Below, piece after piece: positions 28,733-35,759 of a stretch of 41,044 nt of DNA. Every line of letters begins with the position of its first letter. Positions within the stretch are counted from its first letter, which is position 1. Source of the stretch: Flavobacteriaceae bacterium (GTDB lineage: Bacteria; Bacteroidota; Bacteroidia; Flavobacteriales; Flavobacteriaceae); the NCBI GenBank assembly GCA_017856235.1, contig JAFMFH010000008.1, forward strand, positions 1 through 41,044, in the 5' to 3' direction. The notes beneath the pieces were generated by a model. That model did no database searches. It was given only the letters and a program-made list of their open reading frames with translations, and was not told the DNA's origin. The translations under genes were made by a program, and so were the position numbers.

Positions 28733-29805
28733 ACTTCTCCAGCTTCTTTTAGTCTTTCAGTATTGATATACAATTTAATTTCATCAATTAGCTTAGAAAC
28801 ATCTCCATCTAAAATTTTTGGTAAGTCATAAAGTGTCAAACCAATTCTATGGTCTGTAACTCTTCCTTGAGGATAATTATATGTTCTAATTTTTGCTGAT
28901 CTATCTCCAGACTTTACTAATTCATTTCTTTTTTTAGAATCAGATTCCATTCTTTTATTTAGCTCAATCTCATAAAGTCTTGATCTTAAAACTTTCATAG
29001 CCTTTTCTTTATTTTTATGTTGAGATTTTTGATCTTGACATTGAGCAACAACTCCAGTCGGTTCATGAGTTAATCTAACTGCCGAGTATGTAGTATTAAC
29101 AGATTGACCTCCTGGGCCGGATGAACAGAAGTAGTCAACTCTTACTTCACTCATATTAATCTCAATGTCAAATTCTTCAGCTTCGGGAAGAACCATCACA
29201 GTTGCTGCAGATGTATGAACTCTACCTTGAGTCTCTGTTTGAGGTACTCTTTGGACTCTATGAACTCCTGATTCGTATTTTAACTCACCATATACATCCT
29301 CGCCTACTATTTCAAATATTACTTCTTTGAATCCTCCGGCAGTTCCCTCACTGGTATCAACAATACTTAAATTCCATTTTTTTTCTTGTGCAAATTTTGT
29401 ATACATTCTATATAAATCACCTGCAAAAATACTTGCTTCATCTCCACCAGTTCCTGCTCTAATTTCCATGACAACATTTTTTGCATCATCTGGATCTTTG
29501 GGAATTAGAAGAATTTTAATTTCATCTTCAAGTTTTTCTATCAATTGTTTTGAAATCTCCAATTGTTCTTTAGCCATCTCAATCATATCTTTATCGTCGG
29601 AAGATTTTATATAATCCTCAGCTTCATCTTTTTGATCTATTGCCTCTTTATATTGTTTTCCTTTATTTACTAGAGTACTAAGTTCCTTAAGTTCTTTGTT
29701 TAATTCAATATATTTTTTTTGATCGGAAATAATTTCTGGATTACTAATCATTTGATATATCTCATCATATCTTTTTTTAACAATATCTATTTTTTCTGTA
29801 AGCAT
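28729..29805 (-). CDS. prfA: Peptide chain release factor 1
   Basis: Recognises UAA and UAG stop codons and releases the peptide. The codon-reading tripeptide is PQT (188-190) in [14 protein letters not shown], and the catalytic GGQ is at 232-234 ([12 protein letters not shown]). Length 358 is standard for RF1. It lies 8 nt after purM and overlaps pyrF by 4 nt. UAA is the dominant stop in this window, which suits RF1 use. Confidence 0.96.
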   Translation of the reverse strand: MLTEKIDIVKKRYDEIYQMISNPEIISDQKKYIELNKELKELSTLVNKGKQYKEAIDQKDEAEDYIKSSDDKDMIEMAKEQLEISKQLIEKLEDEIKILLIPKDPDDAKNVVMEIRAGTGGDEASIFAGDLYRMYTKFAQEKKWNLSIVDTSEGTAGGFKEVIFEIVGEDVYGELKYESGVHRVQRVPQTETQGRVHTSAATVMVLPEAEEFDIEINMSEVRVDYFCSSGPGGQSVNTTYSAVRLTHEPTGVVAQCQDQKSQHKNKEKAMKVLRSRLYEIELNKRMESDSKKRNELVKSGDRSAKIRTYNYPQGRVTDHRIGLTLYDLPKILDGDVSKLIDEIKLYINTERLKEAGEV

Positions 29806-29813
29806 ATTGAGTT

Positions 29814-30980
29814 TTAATAATCAAAATTACCTAATTCTGATTGAATACTAAGCTTCTTAACATCTGATTCAATTACTTCACCAATAATTTTAGCATCGAT
29901 TCCAACTGATTTTGAGATATTAATAACCTTGGACGCATTTTCTGGATCTAGATATATCTCCATTCTATGTCCCATATTAAATACTTTATACATCTCCTTT
30001 GGATCAGTATTTGACTCATTCATTATTAGCTTAAAAATTGGAGGAATTTCAAAAAGGTTATTTTTTAATACGTGTAAATTTTTAATAAAATGTAGAATTT
30101 TTGTTTGACCACCTCCAGTACAATGAATAATGCCATTTATTTTATTTCTTCCAATTTCATCAAAAATTAATTTTAAAAGAGGTGCATAAGATCTTGTTGG
30201 AGATAAAAGCATTTTTCCTATATCAATATTGAAACCATCTAACTTATCTGTTAAATTCTTTGATCCGCAATAGGCTAATTCATTAGGAAGCTCATTATCA
30301 AATGACTCAGGATATTTTTCTTTTATGTATTGAGACAGAACATCATGTCTAGCAGATGTAAGTCCATTACTTCCAATACCTGAATTATAATCTTTATCAT
30401 AAGATGAAGTACCTGAAGAAGATAATCCAACAATTACATCCCCTGCTTTTATATTTGAGTTGTCAATTATTTGAGTCTTTTTGATTCTAACTGTCATACA
30501 AGAATCAACTATTATTGTTCTTACAAGATCTCCGACATCAGCAGTTTCACCTCCACCACTATGAATATTTATTCCTAAACCTCTATAATAATCTAATATT
30601 TCATCAGTCCCAGAAATTATATTGGATATTACCTCACCAGGAATCTTATTTTTATTTCTTCCAATTGTAGAGGAAATTACAATATTATCAGTTGCTCCAA
30701 CGCAAGCAACATCATCAAGATTCATCACAATGGAATCTTGAGCAATATCTTTCCAAACAGAAATATCTCCTGTTTCTTTCCAATAAATATATGCTAAAGA
30801 TGACTTGGTTCCAGCACCATCTGAATGAATAATTAATGCATGGTCATCTGAATTTGAAATAAAATCAGGAAGAATTTTACAAAAGGCATTAGGATATAGA
30901 CCTTTATCGTGATTTTTTATTGCATTATGAACATCTTCTTTGTCAGAAGAAACTCCTCTTAATTTGTATCTATTGGTCAT
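29814..30980 (-). CDS. purM: Phosphoribosylformylglycinamidine cyclo-ligase (AIR synthase)
   Basis: Closes the imidazole ring in purine synthesis. The 388 residues have the PurM-like two-domain fold, with [13 protein letters not shown] (about 51-63), the aspartates in [15 protein letters not shown], the [11 protein letters not shown] segment (about 142-152), and the C-terminal [10 protein letters not shown] and MGHRMEIYL. The Bacteroidetes form differs from the E. coli type at its N-terminus ([17 protein letters not shown]). The ATG lies 9 nt after a TAACTTTG -7 box. It leads an operon with prfA and pyrF. Confidence 0.93.
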   Translation of the reverse strand: MTNRYKLRGVSSDKEDVHNAIKNHDKGLYPNAFCKILPDFISNSDDHALIIHSDGAGTKSSLAYIYWKETGDISVWKDIAQDSIVMNLDDVACVGATDNIVISSTIGRNKNKIPGEVISNIISGTDEILDYYRGLGINIHSGGGETADVGDLVRTIIVDSCMTVRIKKTQIIDNSNIKAGDVIVGLSSSGTSSYDKDYNSGIGSNGLTSARHDVLSQYIKEKYPESFDNELPNELAYCGSKNLTDKLDGFNIDIGKMLLSPTRSYAPLLKLIFDEIGRNKINGIIHCTGGGQTKILHFIKNLHVLKNNLFEIPPIFKLIMNESNTDPKEMYKVFNMGHRMEIYLDPENASKVINISKSVGIDAKIIGEVIESDVKKLSIQSELGNFDY

Positions 30981-30989
30981 TATTCAAAG

Positions 30990-30997
30990 CAAAGTTA
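30990..30997 (-). promoter_or_regulatory. Candidate -7 box for purM-prfA-pyrF
   Basis: On the minus strand TAACTTTG matches TAnnTTTG and ends 9 nt before the purM ATG, a spacing like that seen at gltB and msrA. A -33 TTG is not at the expected spacing. Confidence 0.45.
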
Positions 30998-31054
30998 TCA
31001 AAAAAAAATCTTAATAAGTTTTTAATAAATTACCATCAACAAATAAGTTTATAT

Positions 31055-31078
31055 ATTCTAATTAATATAAATTAGAAT
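31055..31078. repeat. 9-bp inverted repeat upstream of glnA
   Basis: ATTCTAATT (31055-31063) and AATTAGAAT (31070-31078) are perfect inverted copies with a 6-nt spacer. A further direct copy of AATTAGAAT lies at 31117-31125. These are in the 311-nt gap between purM and glnA, which holds no gene I can support; it could be a protein-binding site for nitrogen control. Confidence 0.4.
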
Positions 31079-31188
31079 CCAAGTTTTTTTATTTGAAAAT
31101 GAATTTATTACATAAGAATTAGAATGATACATTGTAATATATTTTTCTCAATTATTTATTCAATTTTATATGTATTTAATAATATTTA

Positions 31189-31208
31189 TAATCTAAAATA
31201 TTAGATTA
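31189..31208. promoter_or_regulatory. 8-bp inverted repeat in the glnA upstream region
   Basis: TAATCTAA (31189-31196) and TTAGATTA (31201-31208) pair perfectly around AATA, and the match extends outward with one bulged base (TTTA and TAAA). It lies 83 nt before the glnA ATG, in front of a -7-like TACCTTTC (31226-31233), so it is a candidate operator. It shares the TCTAA/TTAGA core with the repeat at 31055. Confidence 0.4.
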
Positions 31209-31291
31209 ATAAAATTTGATTTAAATACCTTTCATTAACATGTACTAAAACTAAAAAAAATTAAATTGTATCAAAATGTAAATTATTTATT

Positions 31292-32296
31292 ATGAGCAAA
31301 TCTAAATTAGAATATATATGGCTAGATGGTTATAAACCTACGGCTAATATGAGAAGTAAAACTAAAATCTTAACTAACTTTAGTGGTAAACTTGAAGACT
31401 GTCCAGAGTGGAGTTTCGATGGTTCCTCAACACTCCAAGCAGAAGGAAATTCCTCTGATTGTATACTTAAGCCTGTTGCTATATATCCAGATCCTTCAAG
31501 AGAAAATGGATTCTTGGTTATGAACGAAGTATTAAGCCCAGACGGTAGTCCACATCCTTCAAACTCAAGGTCTACAATTGATGATAATGATGACGATTTT
31601 TGGTTTGGTTTTGAGCAGGAATATTTTATTATGGACACAGAGACTCAGCTTCCTTTAGGTTTTCCGATGGGTGGTTATCCTGGTCCACAAGGTTTGTACT
31701 ACTGTTCAGTTGGTGGAAAAAATACTCACGGTAGAGAACTTGTAGAAATTCATTCTGACTTATGTCTTGAAGCTGGATTAAATTTTGAAGGAATAAATCA
31801 AGAGGTAGCATCTGGTCAATGGGAATTTCAGATCTTTGCTAAAGGGGCAAAGAATGCTGGCGATCAAATATGGATTGCTAGATATCTTTTAGATAGATTA
31901 ACTGAAGATTACGGATATTACATTGAGTATCATCCAAAACCCATTAAAGGTGACTGGAATGGTTCTGGAATGCATGCAAACTTTTCAAATAATACTCTAA
32001 GAACATGTGGAGATCAAGCGACATATGAAAAAATCTGTGAAGCTTTTAGACCTGTTACTAAAGAACATATAGAAGTTTATGGAGAATTTAACGACCAAAG
32101 ATTGACTGGACTTCATGAAACACAGTCAATAAATGAATTTAGTTACGGTATATCTGATAGAGGAGCTTCAATTAGAATTCCTATTGCAACAGTTGAAAGT
32201 GGATGGAAAGGTTGGCTTGAAGATAGAAGACCAGCTTCTAATGCTGATCCATATAAGGTAGCTGCAAGAATTGTTAAGACAGTTAAAAGTGCTTAA
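31292..32296 (+). CDS. Glutamine synthetase, type II (eukaryotic-like)
   Basis: Makes glutamine from glutamate, ammonium and ATP. At 334 residues it is the short GSII type, unlike the 470-residue GSI or 700-residue GSIII. The beta-grasp domain has EYIWLDGY and WSFDGSST (40-47); the catalytic domain has FGFEQEYF (105-112), GRELVEIHSDLCLEAGLNFEGINQEV, NGSGMHANFS and GASIRIP. Sequence marks are those of plant and animal GSII, which many flavobacteria also carry. GSI adenylylation and the GSI tyrosine loop do not apply. Control may act through the inverted repeats upstream. It partners gltBD at 9245-15201. Confidence 0.95.
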   Translation: MSKSKLEYIWLDGYKPTANMRSKTKILTNFSGKLEDCPEWSFDGSSTLQAEGNSSDCILKPVAIYPDPSRENGFLVMNEVLSPDGSPHPSNSRSTIDDNDDDFWFGFEQEYFIMDTETQLPLGFPMGGYPGPQGLYYCSVGGKNTHGRELVEIHSDLCLEAGLNFEGINQEVASGQWEFQIFAKGAKNAGDQIWIARYLLDRLTEDYGYYIEYHPKPIKGDWNGSGMHANFSNNTLRTCGDQATYEKICEAFRPVTKEHIEVYGEFNDQRLTGLHETQSINEFSYGISDRGASIRIPIATVESGWKGWLEDRRPASNADPYKVAARIVKTVKSA

Positions 32297-32299
32297 ATA

Positions 32300-33241
32300 T
32301 TATCCTAATATAAGAGGGGTTATGAAAATTATATATATTATTAATAGTATAATCCCTTTTTTTCTTGTCAAAATATTTCTTCTTTTCAAATAAGCTAATG
32401 GAAGTATAATTGCTGAGAAAAGAATTACCCACAACATATCATTAAATATAATTTTAGAATCAATTTGTTCAATTGGCATTACAGTAGATGTAATTCCAAT
32501 TACAACAAGTAGATTAAATATATTAGATCCAATAAGATTGCCTATTGAAAGGTCATTTTGTTTTTTAATTGAAGCTACTATAGATGCTGCTAATTCAGGA
32601 ATACTAGTTCCAATAGCAACCATTGTTACACTAATTACTCTTTCAGATATGTCGTATTTGTTAGCCACAGATATTGCAGATTTTATTAAAGTTTCAGAGC
32701 CAAGCCATAATAATAATCCACTAAATAAAATATTTAAAATTGATCTAGAAATAAAAATTTTAGAAGTATCCCCTACATCTAAAAACTCAGAAATACTCCT
32801 CTTTTGATATAGAAATAAATATATAAGTATCAAAATAATCGAAGCAAGAAGCATAATCCCTTCAACTCTAGAAATTTTATTACCAGTTAATAGTAATATA
32901 TAAAACAAAAATGTTGAAAGCATTAGGATAGGAAAATCTGAGGAGTAAAATCTTTGTTGTAAAGTTATGGGGTAAATAATTGTTATTAGTCCCAAAACAA
33001 GACCAATATTAGCAATATTTGATCCTATTACATTACCTACAGCTAAATTTGAAAATCCATTTAGGGTAGCATTTAAGCTGACTATAAGTTCAGGTGCAGA
33101 TGTAGCAAAAGAAACAACTGTCATACCAATTATAATTTTAGGAATAGAAAACTTTAATGATAAGTCTACAGAAGATTTTGTAAGTATATCACCGCCATGT
33201 GAAAGAAGAACAACTCCAAATAAAATACCTAAAAAATCCAA
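32300..33241 (-). CDS. Calcium/sodium antiporter (YrbG-type, CaCA superfamily)
   Basis: A 313-residue cation/calcium exchanger with about ten helices. The two alpha repeats are clear: GMTVVSFATSAPELIVSLNA (about 39-58) and SVTMVAIGTSIPELAASIVA, each followed by GNVIGSNIANI or GNLIGSNIFNLL. Such proteins expel Ca2+ using Na+. The start is TTG at 33241 with an ATT codon before it; no ATG fits the family N-terminus (MDFLGILFGVVLL). A tRNA-Arg on the same strand ends only 13 nt upstream, so the mRNA probably comes from a tRNA-mRNA precursor. Confidence 0.9.
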   Translation of the reverse strand: MDFLGILFGVVLLSHGGDILTKSSVDLSLKFSIPKIIIGMTVVSFATSAPELIVSLNATLNGFSNLAVGNVIGSNIANIGLVLGLITIIYPITLQQRFYSSDFPILMLSTFLFYILLLTGNKISRVEGIMLLASIILILIYLFLYQKRSISEFLDVGDTSKIFISRSILNILFSGLLLWLGSETLIKSAISVANKYDISERVISVTMVAIGTSIPELAASIVASIKKQNDLSIGNLIGSNIFNLLVVIGITSTVMPIEQIDSKIIFNDMLWVILFSAIILPLAYLKRRNILTRKKGIILLIIYIIFITPLILG

Positions 33242-33254
33242 AATTAAAAATTAG

Positions 33255-33327
33255 AGGGCAATGGAGGACTCAAACCCCCATCTGAAGAGCCGTAATCTTC
33301 TGTTCTATTCAGTTGAACTAATTGCCC
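33255..33327 (-). tRNA. tRNA-Arg (anticodon ACG), divergent
   Basis: A full cloverleaf can be drawn on the minus strand. The acceptor stem is 7 bp (GGGCAAT/ATTGCCC), the D stem GTTC/GAAC, the anticodon stem GAAGA/TCTTC with loop TTACGGC (anticodon ACG at 33291-33293), and the T stem GGGGG/CCTCC with one G-U pair. CCA is not encoded. Odd points: position 19 is A and position 56 is U, where nearly all tRNAs have G19-C56; position 15 is A and 48 is U, a Levitt-pair variant; and the discriminator base 73 is U, while arginine tRNAs normally have A or G. A20, an ArgRS identity element, is kept. Confidence 0.87.
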
Positions 33328-33335
33328 GTTCGGTA

Positions 33336-33343
33336 CAAAAATA
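33336..33343 (-). promoter_or_regulatory. Candidate -7 box for the tRNA-Arg/antiporter transcript
   Basis: On the minus strand TATTTTTG matches TAnnTTTG and ends 8 nt before the first base of the tRNA. No exact TTG is found at 19 nt, so the -33 element is uncertain. Confidence 0.45.
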
Positions 33344-33378
33344 TGTATATTAAATGAGACTAATAATTAAAATTTAAA

Positions 33379-33386
33379 TATCTTTA
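33379..33386 (+). promoter_or_regulatory. Possible -7 box for the cysteine-rich peptide gene
   Basis: TATCTTTA fits TAnnTTTR and ends 23 nt before the ATG of the 21-residue peptide. A -33 TTG is lacking, so the support is weak. Confidence 0.3.
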
Positions 33387-33409
33387 TTCTAATTTAAATA
33401 TTAACTATT

Positions 33410-33475
33410 ATGAACTGTAACTGCCCAAAATGTAATTGTAAAGAATCATGTAGTTGTACATGTTGCGACTGCTAA
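33410..33475 (+). CDS. 21-residue metallothionein-like cysteine-rich peptide
   Basis: An ATG-to-TAA frame encodes 21 residues, nine of them cysteine (positions 3, 5, 8, 10, 14, 16, 18, 19 and 21). They form CxC units (CNC, CNC, CSC) and a CCDC end, with no aromatic residue and no histidine; the remaining residues are Asn, Pro, Lys, Glu, Ser, Thr and Asp. This is the composition of a metallothionein, and size and CxC spacing recall fungal copper metallothioneins of about 25 residues, not the longer bacterial SmtA type. Cu(I) or Zn binding is inferred only. The C-rich coding is striking in this AT-rich gap. It is flanked by the divergent tRNA-Arg and the sRNA at 33577. Translation is unproven. 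Confidence 0.6.
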   Translation: MNCNCPKCNCKESCSCTCCDC

Positions 33476-33541
33476 AATTTAAATTTAAATAATTAATAAT
33501 CAAACTCTTACAAAAAGTTATTAACAATTATAAAGAATTTT

Positions 33542-33571
33542 TTGATTAACTTAAATATTTATCTATATTTA
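33542..33571 (+). promoter_or_regulatory. Bacteroidetes-type promoter for the structured RNA
   Basis: TTG (33542-33544) and TATATTTA (33564-33571) are separated by exactly 19 nt, as in the DUF2795 promoter. Transcription is expected to begin near 33576-33579, exactly where the first RNA stem starts. Confidence 0.6.
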
Positions 33572-33576
33572 TAAAT

Positions 33577-33752
33577 ATAAGTTGAAGATACGGCTAAATT
33601 AACCGTAACCTTTGAAGCGAAAGCATAAATTAAACTTATATTGATCTAAACATTAAAAAGTAGTCAAATTAACTACTATTTGAAATAAAATTCAATCGTG
33701 ATTAGAGAATTAGAAAGCCTGACGCACCTAGTGTATCAGGCTTTCGAATTTT
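33577..33752 (+). ncRNA. Probable structured small RNA (about 175 nt), family not recognised
   Basis: No convincing reading frame is present, but a dense set of stems can be drawn. P1 TATAAGTT/AACTTATA (33576-33583 with 33633-33640) closes two hairpins: TACGG/CCGTA (33589-33593/33603-33607, loop CTAAATTAA) and a GC-GAAA-GC tetraloop hairpin (33617-33624). P4 TCTAA/TTAGA (33645-33649/33702-33706) closes AGTAGT/ACTACT (33659-33664/33672-33677, loop CAAATTA) and TTGAA/TTCAA (33680-33684/33691-33695). A terminator hairpin ends it. It has its own promoter. It does not look like tmRNA, SRP RNA, RNase P RNA or a rod-shaped 6S RNA. It might also be a leader of the lipoprotein gene at 33811. Confidence 0.6.
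33713..33752 (+). terminator. Strong terminator hairpin of the small RNA
   Basis: GAAAGCCTGA (33713-33722) pairs perfectly with TCAGGCTTTC (33736-33745). The inner part continues as CAC/GTG around CTA. GAATTTTA follows. It is the most G+C-rich hairpin in the gap and lies 59 nt before the lipoprotein ATG. Confidence 0.7.
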
Positions 33753-33810
33753 ATAACATTAACTTAATATTTCAAATAAAAAAGAATAATAATTTTATTA
33801 AAATTTAAAG

Positions 33811-34245
33811 ATGAAAAATAATTTACTTTTTATATTTATTTCGACTCTATTCATTTCATGTGCAACTGGATCTGGAAATCAAATGGCTGAAACAATTGTT
33901 AACGGAGTTAAAAATGATATTATACTTATTGAAGTTCCAGAAAAGTTGGATGTAATTAGTGATGATGAACAATATGGAAACTTTGAAATTTCTGTCCCTG
34001 AAATAACTAAAGAAGTTTATGATAATGCAAGTATTACTGCATATATTCAAAGAACATATGAAGATGAAAGACCTGATAGGTGGAGTCAACTTCCTCAGGT
34101 ATTTCTTAATTCAGATAGCAGCACATCAGCATATTTAAGCTTTGGAGAAGGATTTATTAGAATATCTTTTCAATCCGAAGAGTCTGTTGAAGAATTATTT
34201 GAATTATTTTCAGGCAGAATATTAAAACTAGTTATAGTTAATTAA
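33811..34245 (+). CDS. Small lipoprotein of unknown function
   Basis: A 144-residue protein with a lipoprotein signal: basic start, hydrophobic run and lipobox FISC with Cys17. The mature part is acidic and shows no family I recognise; it contains ITAYIQRTYEDERPDRWSQLP and a C-terminal LSFGEGFIRISF stretch suggesting beta structure. It is downstream of the structured RNA and its terminator and may be expressed by readthrough, since no good promoter is seen directly before it. Its last 8 nt overlap the convergent pirin gene. Confidence 0.75.
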   Translation: MKNNLLFIFISTLFISCATGSGNQMAETIVNGVKNDIILIEVPEKLDVISDDEQYGNFEISVPEITKEVYDNASITAYIQRTYEDERPDRWSQLPQVFLNSDSSTSAYLSFGEGFIRISFQSEESVEELFELFSGRILKLVIVN

Positions 34246-34996
34246 TATTGTGCATTTCAGCATATGTTTTATATGGTAAGTCAATTAGTGAAATAATTTC
34301 AAAAACTTCAGTATCAGATATTATTTCAAGACTTAACGAGATTTCAGTATCAACTATTAAGAAATCTCCAGGATTATAAGTTTCATCATTTATTTTAAGT
34401 GTTCCAGAATGTATAAAAATTGAGTGGAATCTGTCTTGATTTATACTATGGTCATAAAAACCTTTAGAGAATGAGTGTTGATAGATTTCAATTGACTTAG
34501 ACTTTAAATGTATCTGATTATTAACATCTGAAATAATTTTAATTTCTTTTCCATCCTCCTTTTTAACTAAAAAGTTTTCTGATTTGAAGTCACTATAGAT
34601 TGCTTCCTCATATAATGACTCATGAAGATTTGGATCAAACCATATTTGAAATATTTCTGAACCTTTTTTTAATTTTTCAGAATGAGATATTCCTTTACCT
34701 GCTTTAATAACTTGAACATCCCCTTCTTTAAGAGTTATCCATTTATCCAAGAGAGTGTCATAATGTTCAATTTCACCCTTTAGGACAAAGCTACATATCT
34801 CAAAACCTCTATGTGGATGGAGACCTATAATACTATCATTTTTTGGAGCCCAAGCGTGAGCCCAGTAAAACAAGTTTGAGTAAGGCCTTAACGAACCTCC
34901 ATCCTGTGGAAATCCTATTGGTTTTTTTTCAAGAATTTCACCTCCATTAAAATTACCATTTGCTTGATTCTCCCTTCTAAAAGTTTTAACAGCCAT
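34238..34996 (-). CDS. Pirin family bicupin protein
   Basis: A 252-residue pirin-like protein with two cupin halves. The N-terminal cupin has the metal ligands in GLHPHRGFEICSFVLKGEIEH (about 59-79; two His, one Glu and a later His in KGISHSEKL), typical of iron-binding pirins, some of which have quercetinase activity or act as redox sensors. The C-terminal cupin (about 165-245) is weaker. There is no signal peptide. Role in this organism unknown. Confidence 0.9.
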   Translation of the reverse strand: MAVKTFRRENQANGNFNGGEILEKKPIGFPQDGGSLRPYSNLFYWAHAWAPKNDSIIGLHPHRGFEICSFVLKGEIEHYDTLLDKWITLKEGDVQVIKAGKGISHSEKLKKGSEIFQIWFDPNLHESLYEEAIYSDFKSENFLVKKEDGKEIKIISDVNNQIHLKSKSIEIYQHSFSKGFYDHSINQDRFHSIFIHSGTLKINDETYNPGDFLIVDTEISLSLEIISDTEVFEIISLIDLPYKTYAEMHNIN

Positions 34997-35080
34997 AGAA
35001 TATTTAAGTCAATATTAGTGATTAAAATTTAAATTTTTCTATAAAAAATCTGTTTAATCAACAGTATAATTATAAAAATA

Positions 35081-35260
35081 TTATAGATTTTTTAATTTAT
35101 TGTAAAATTCATTATCTACTTTAAAGTAGTAACCATTTTCTTCATGTATGCTTCCATCAGGCTTTCCATCTGCAGTATGGTGTTTAATTATATGCTCCTT
35201 AAAAGTTACTATATCCTGAACTACATATTCGTTACCATATATGTCAATTAATTTAGCCAT
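35081..35260 (-). CDS. Small conserved-looking protein, function unknown
   Basis: A 59-residue soluble protein that begins MAKLIDIYGNEYVV and has a central HHTADGKPDGSIHEENGYYFKV segment with three histidines. ATG 35260 is chosen over GTG 35266 because it gives the 8-nt overlap (ATGGCTAA) with the upstream gene that recurs in this genome. It belongs to a four-gene minus-strand run with msrA. I do not recognise the family. Confidence 0.65.
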   Translation of the reverse strand: MAKLIDIYGNEYVVQDIVTFKEHIIKHHTADGKPDGSIHEENGYYFKVDNEFYNKLKNL

Positions 35261-35759
35261 AGACACCTGGTGAGACAGCAGCAGACTCTGCAGCTTGCAA
35301 CCTCCTCATTATAAATAAACTATAAATAATTAAGTCTAAGCTTGAATCACTTAAATCAATTTTCTCTATCTCTATATTTTCTTTCCATTTTTTAAATGAA
35401 TAATTAATTGTTAGGACTGGTTTTGTTCCATCCTCTAAAAGAGTATATAATTTTTCAATTCTCCACATTCCACCAGTATTTGATTGAGTTAATGAATATG
35501 TTTTTTTTGAGTCATTCATGACAAGGGAGTATCCTCCTGTTTTCCATTTATAATTAAAAACACCAACAATTTTACTTCCCTGGAAAACATTATAAGATGA
35601 ATTCCAAAAGCTTTTCTTTTTTATCTGATAAGTTCTACTGTTATAAAAAAAGTTTATTTGGCTTGAATACCACTTAGGCTTAATTCCTCTGATCAACACT
35701 TCTTGATTTTCAAGTATTTGAAAACCTTTATTATTCTTCTCAATATTAACTTTAATCAT
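35253..35759 (-). CDS. Unknown protein, possibly LURP-one/Tubby-like fold
   Basis: A 168-residue soluble protein rich in beta-prone, Lys- and aromatic-containing stretches (YQIKKKSFWNSSYNVFQGSKIVGVF, GGYSLVMNDSKKTYSLTQ), ending with a helix (DLIIYSLFIMRRLQAAESAA). The repeated strand pattern and terminal hydrophobic helix recall LURP-one/Tubby C-terminal-like domains, which bind or scramble lipids, but the similarity is only by eye. It overlaps the lipoprotein gene upstream (ATGATTAA) and the 59-residue gene downstream (ATGGCTAA) by 8 nt each. Confidence 0.6.
   Translation of the reverse strand: MIKVNIEKNNKGFQILENQEVLIRGIKPKWYSSQINFFYNSRTYQIKKKSFWNSSYNVFQGSKIVGVFNYKWKTGGYSLVMNDSKKTYSLTQSNTGGMWRIEKLYTLLEDGTKPVLTINYSFKKWKENIEIEKIDLSDSSLDLIIYSLFIMRRLQAAESAAVSPGVYG

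Noticed and set aside
33242-33345. tRNA as an attachment site for an integrated element
   Set aside because: No integrase gene, no direct repeat of the tRNA end, and only housekeeping genes around it.
33577-33752. tmRNA, RNase P RNA or SRP RNA as identity of the structured RNA
   Set aside because: Too short for tmRNA or RNase P, lacks the tmRNA tag frame and tRNA-like end, and lacks the SRP GGAA tetraloop helix; 6S would need the ends to pair, which I do not see, although a covariance search should still be done.
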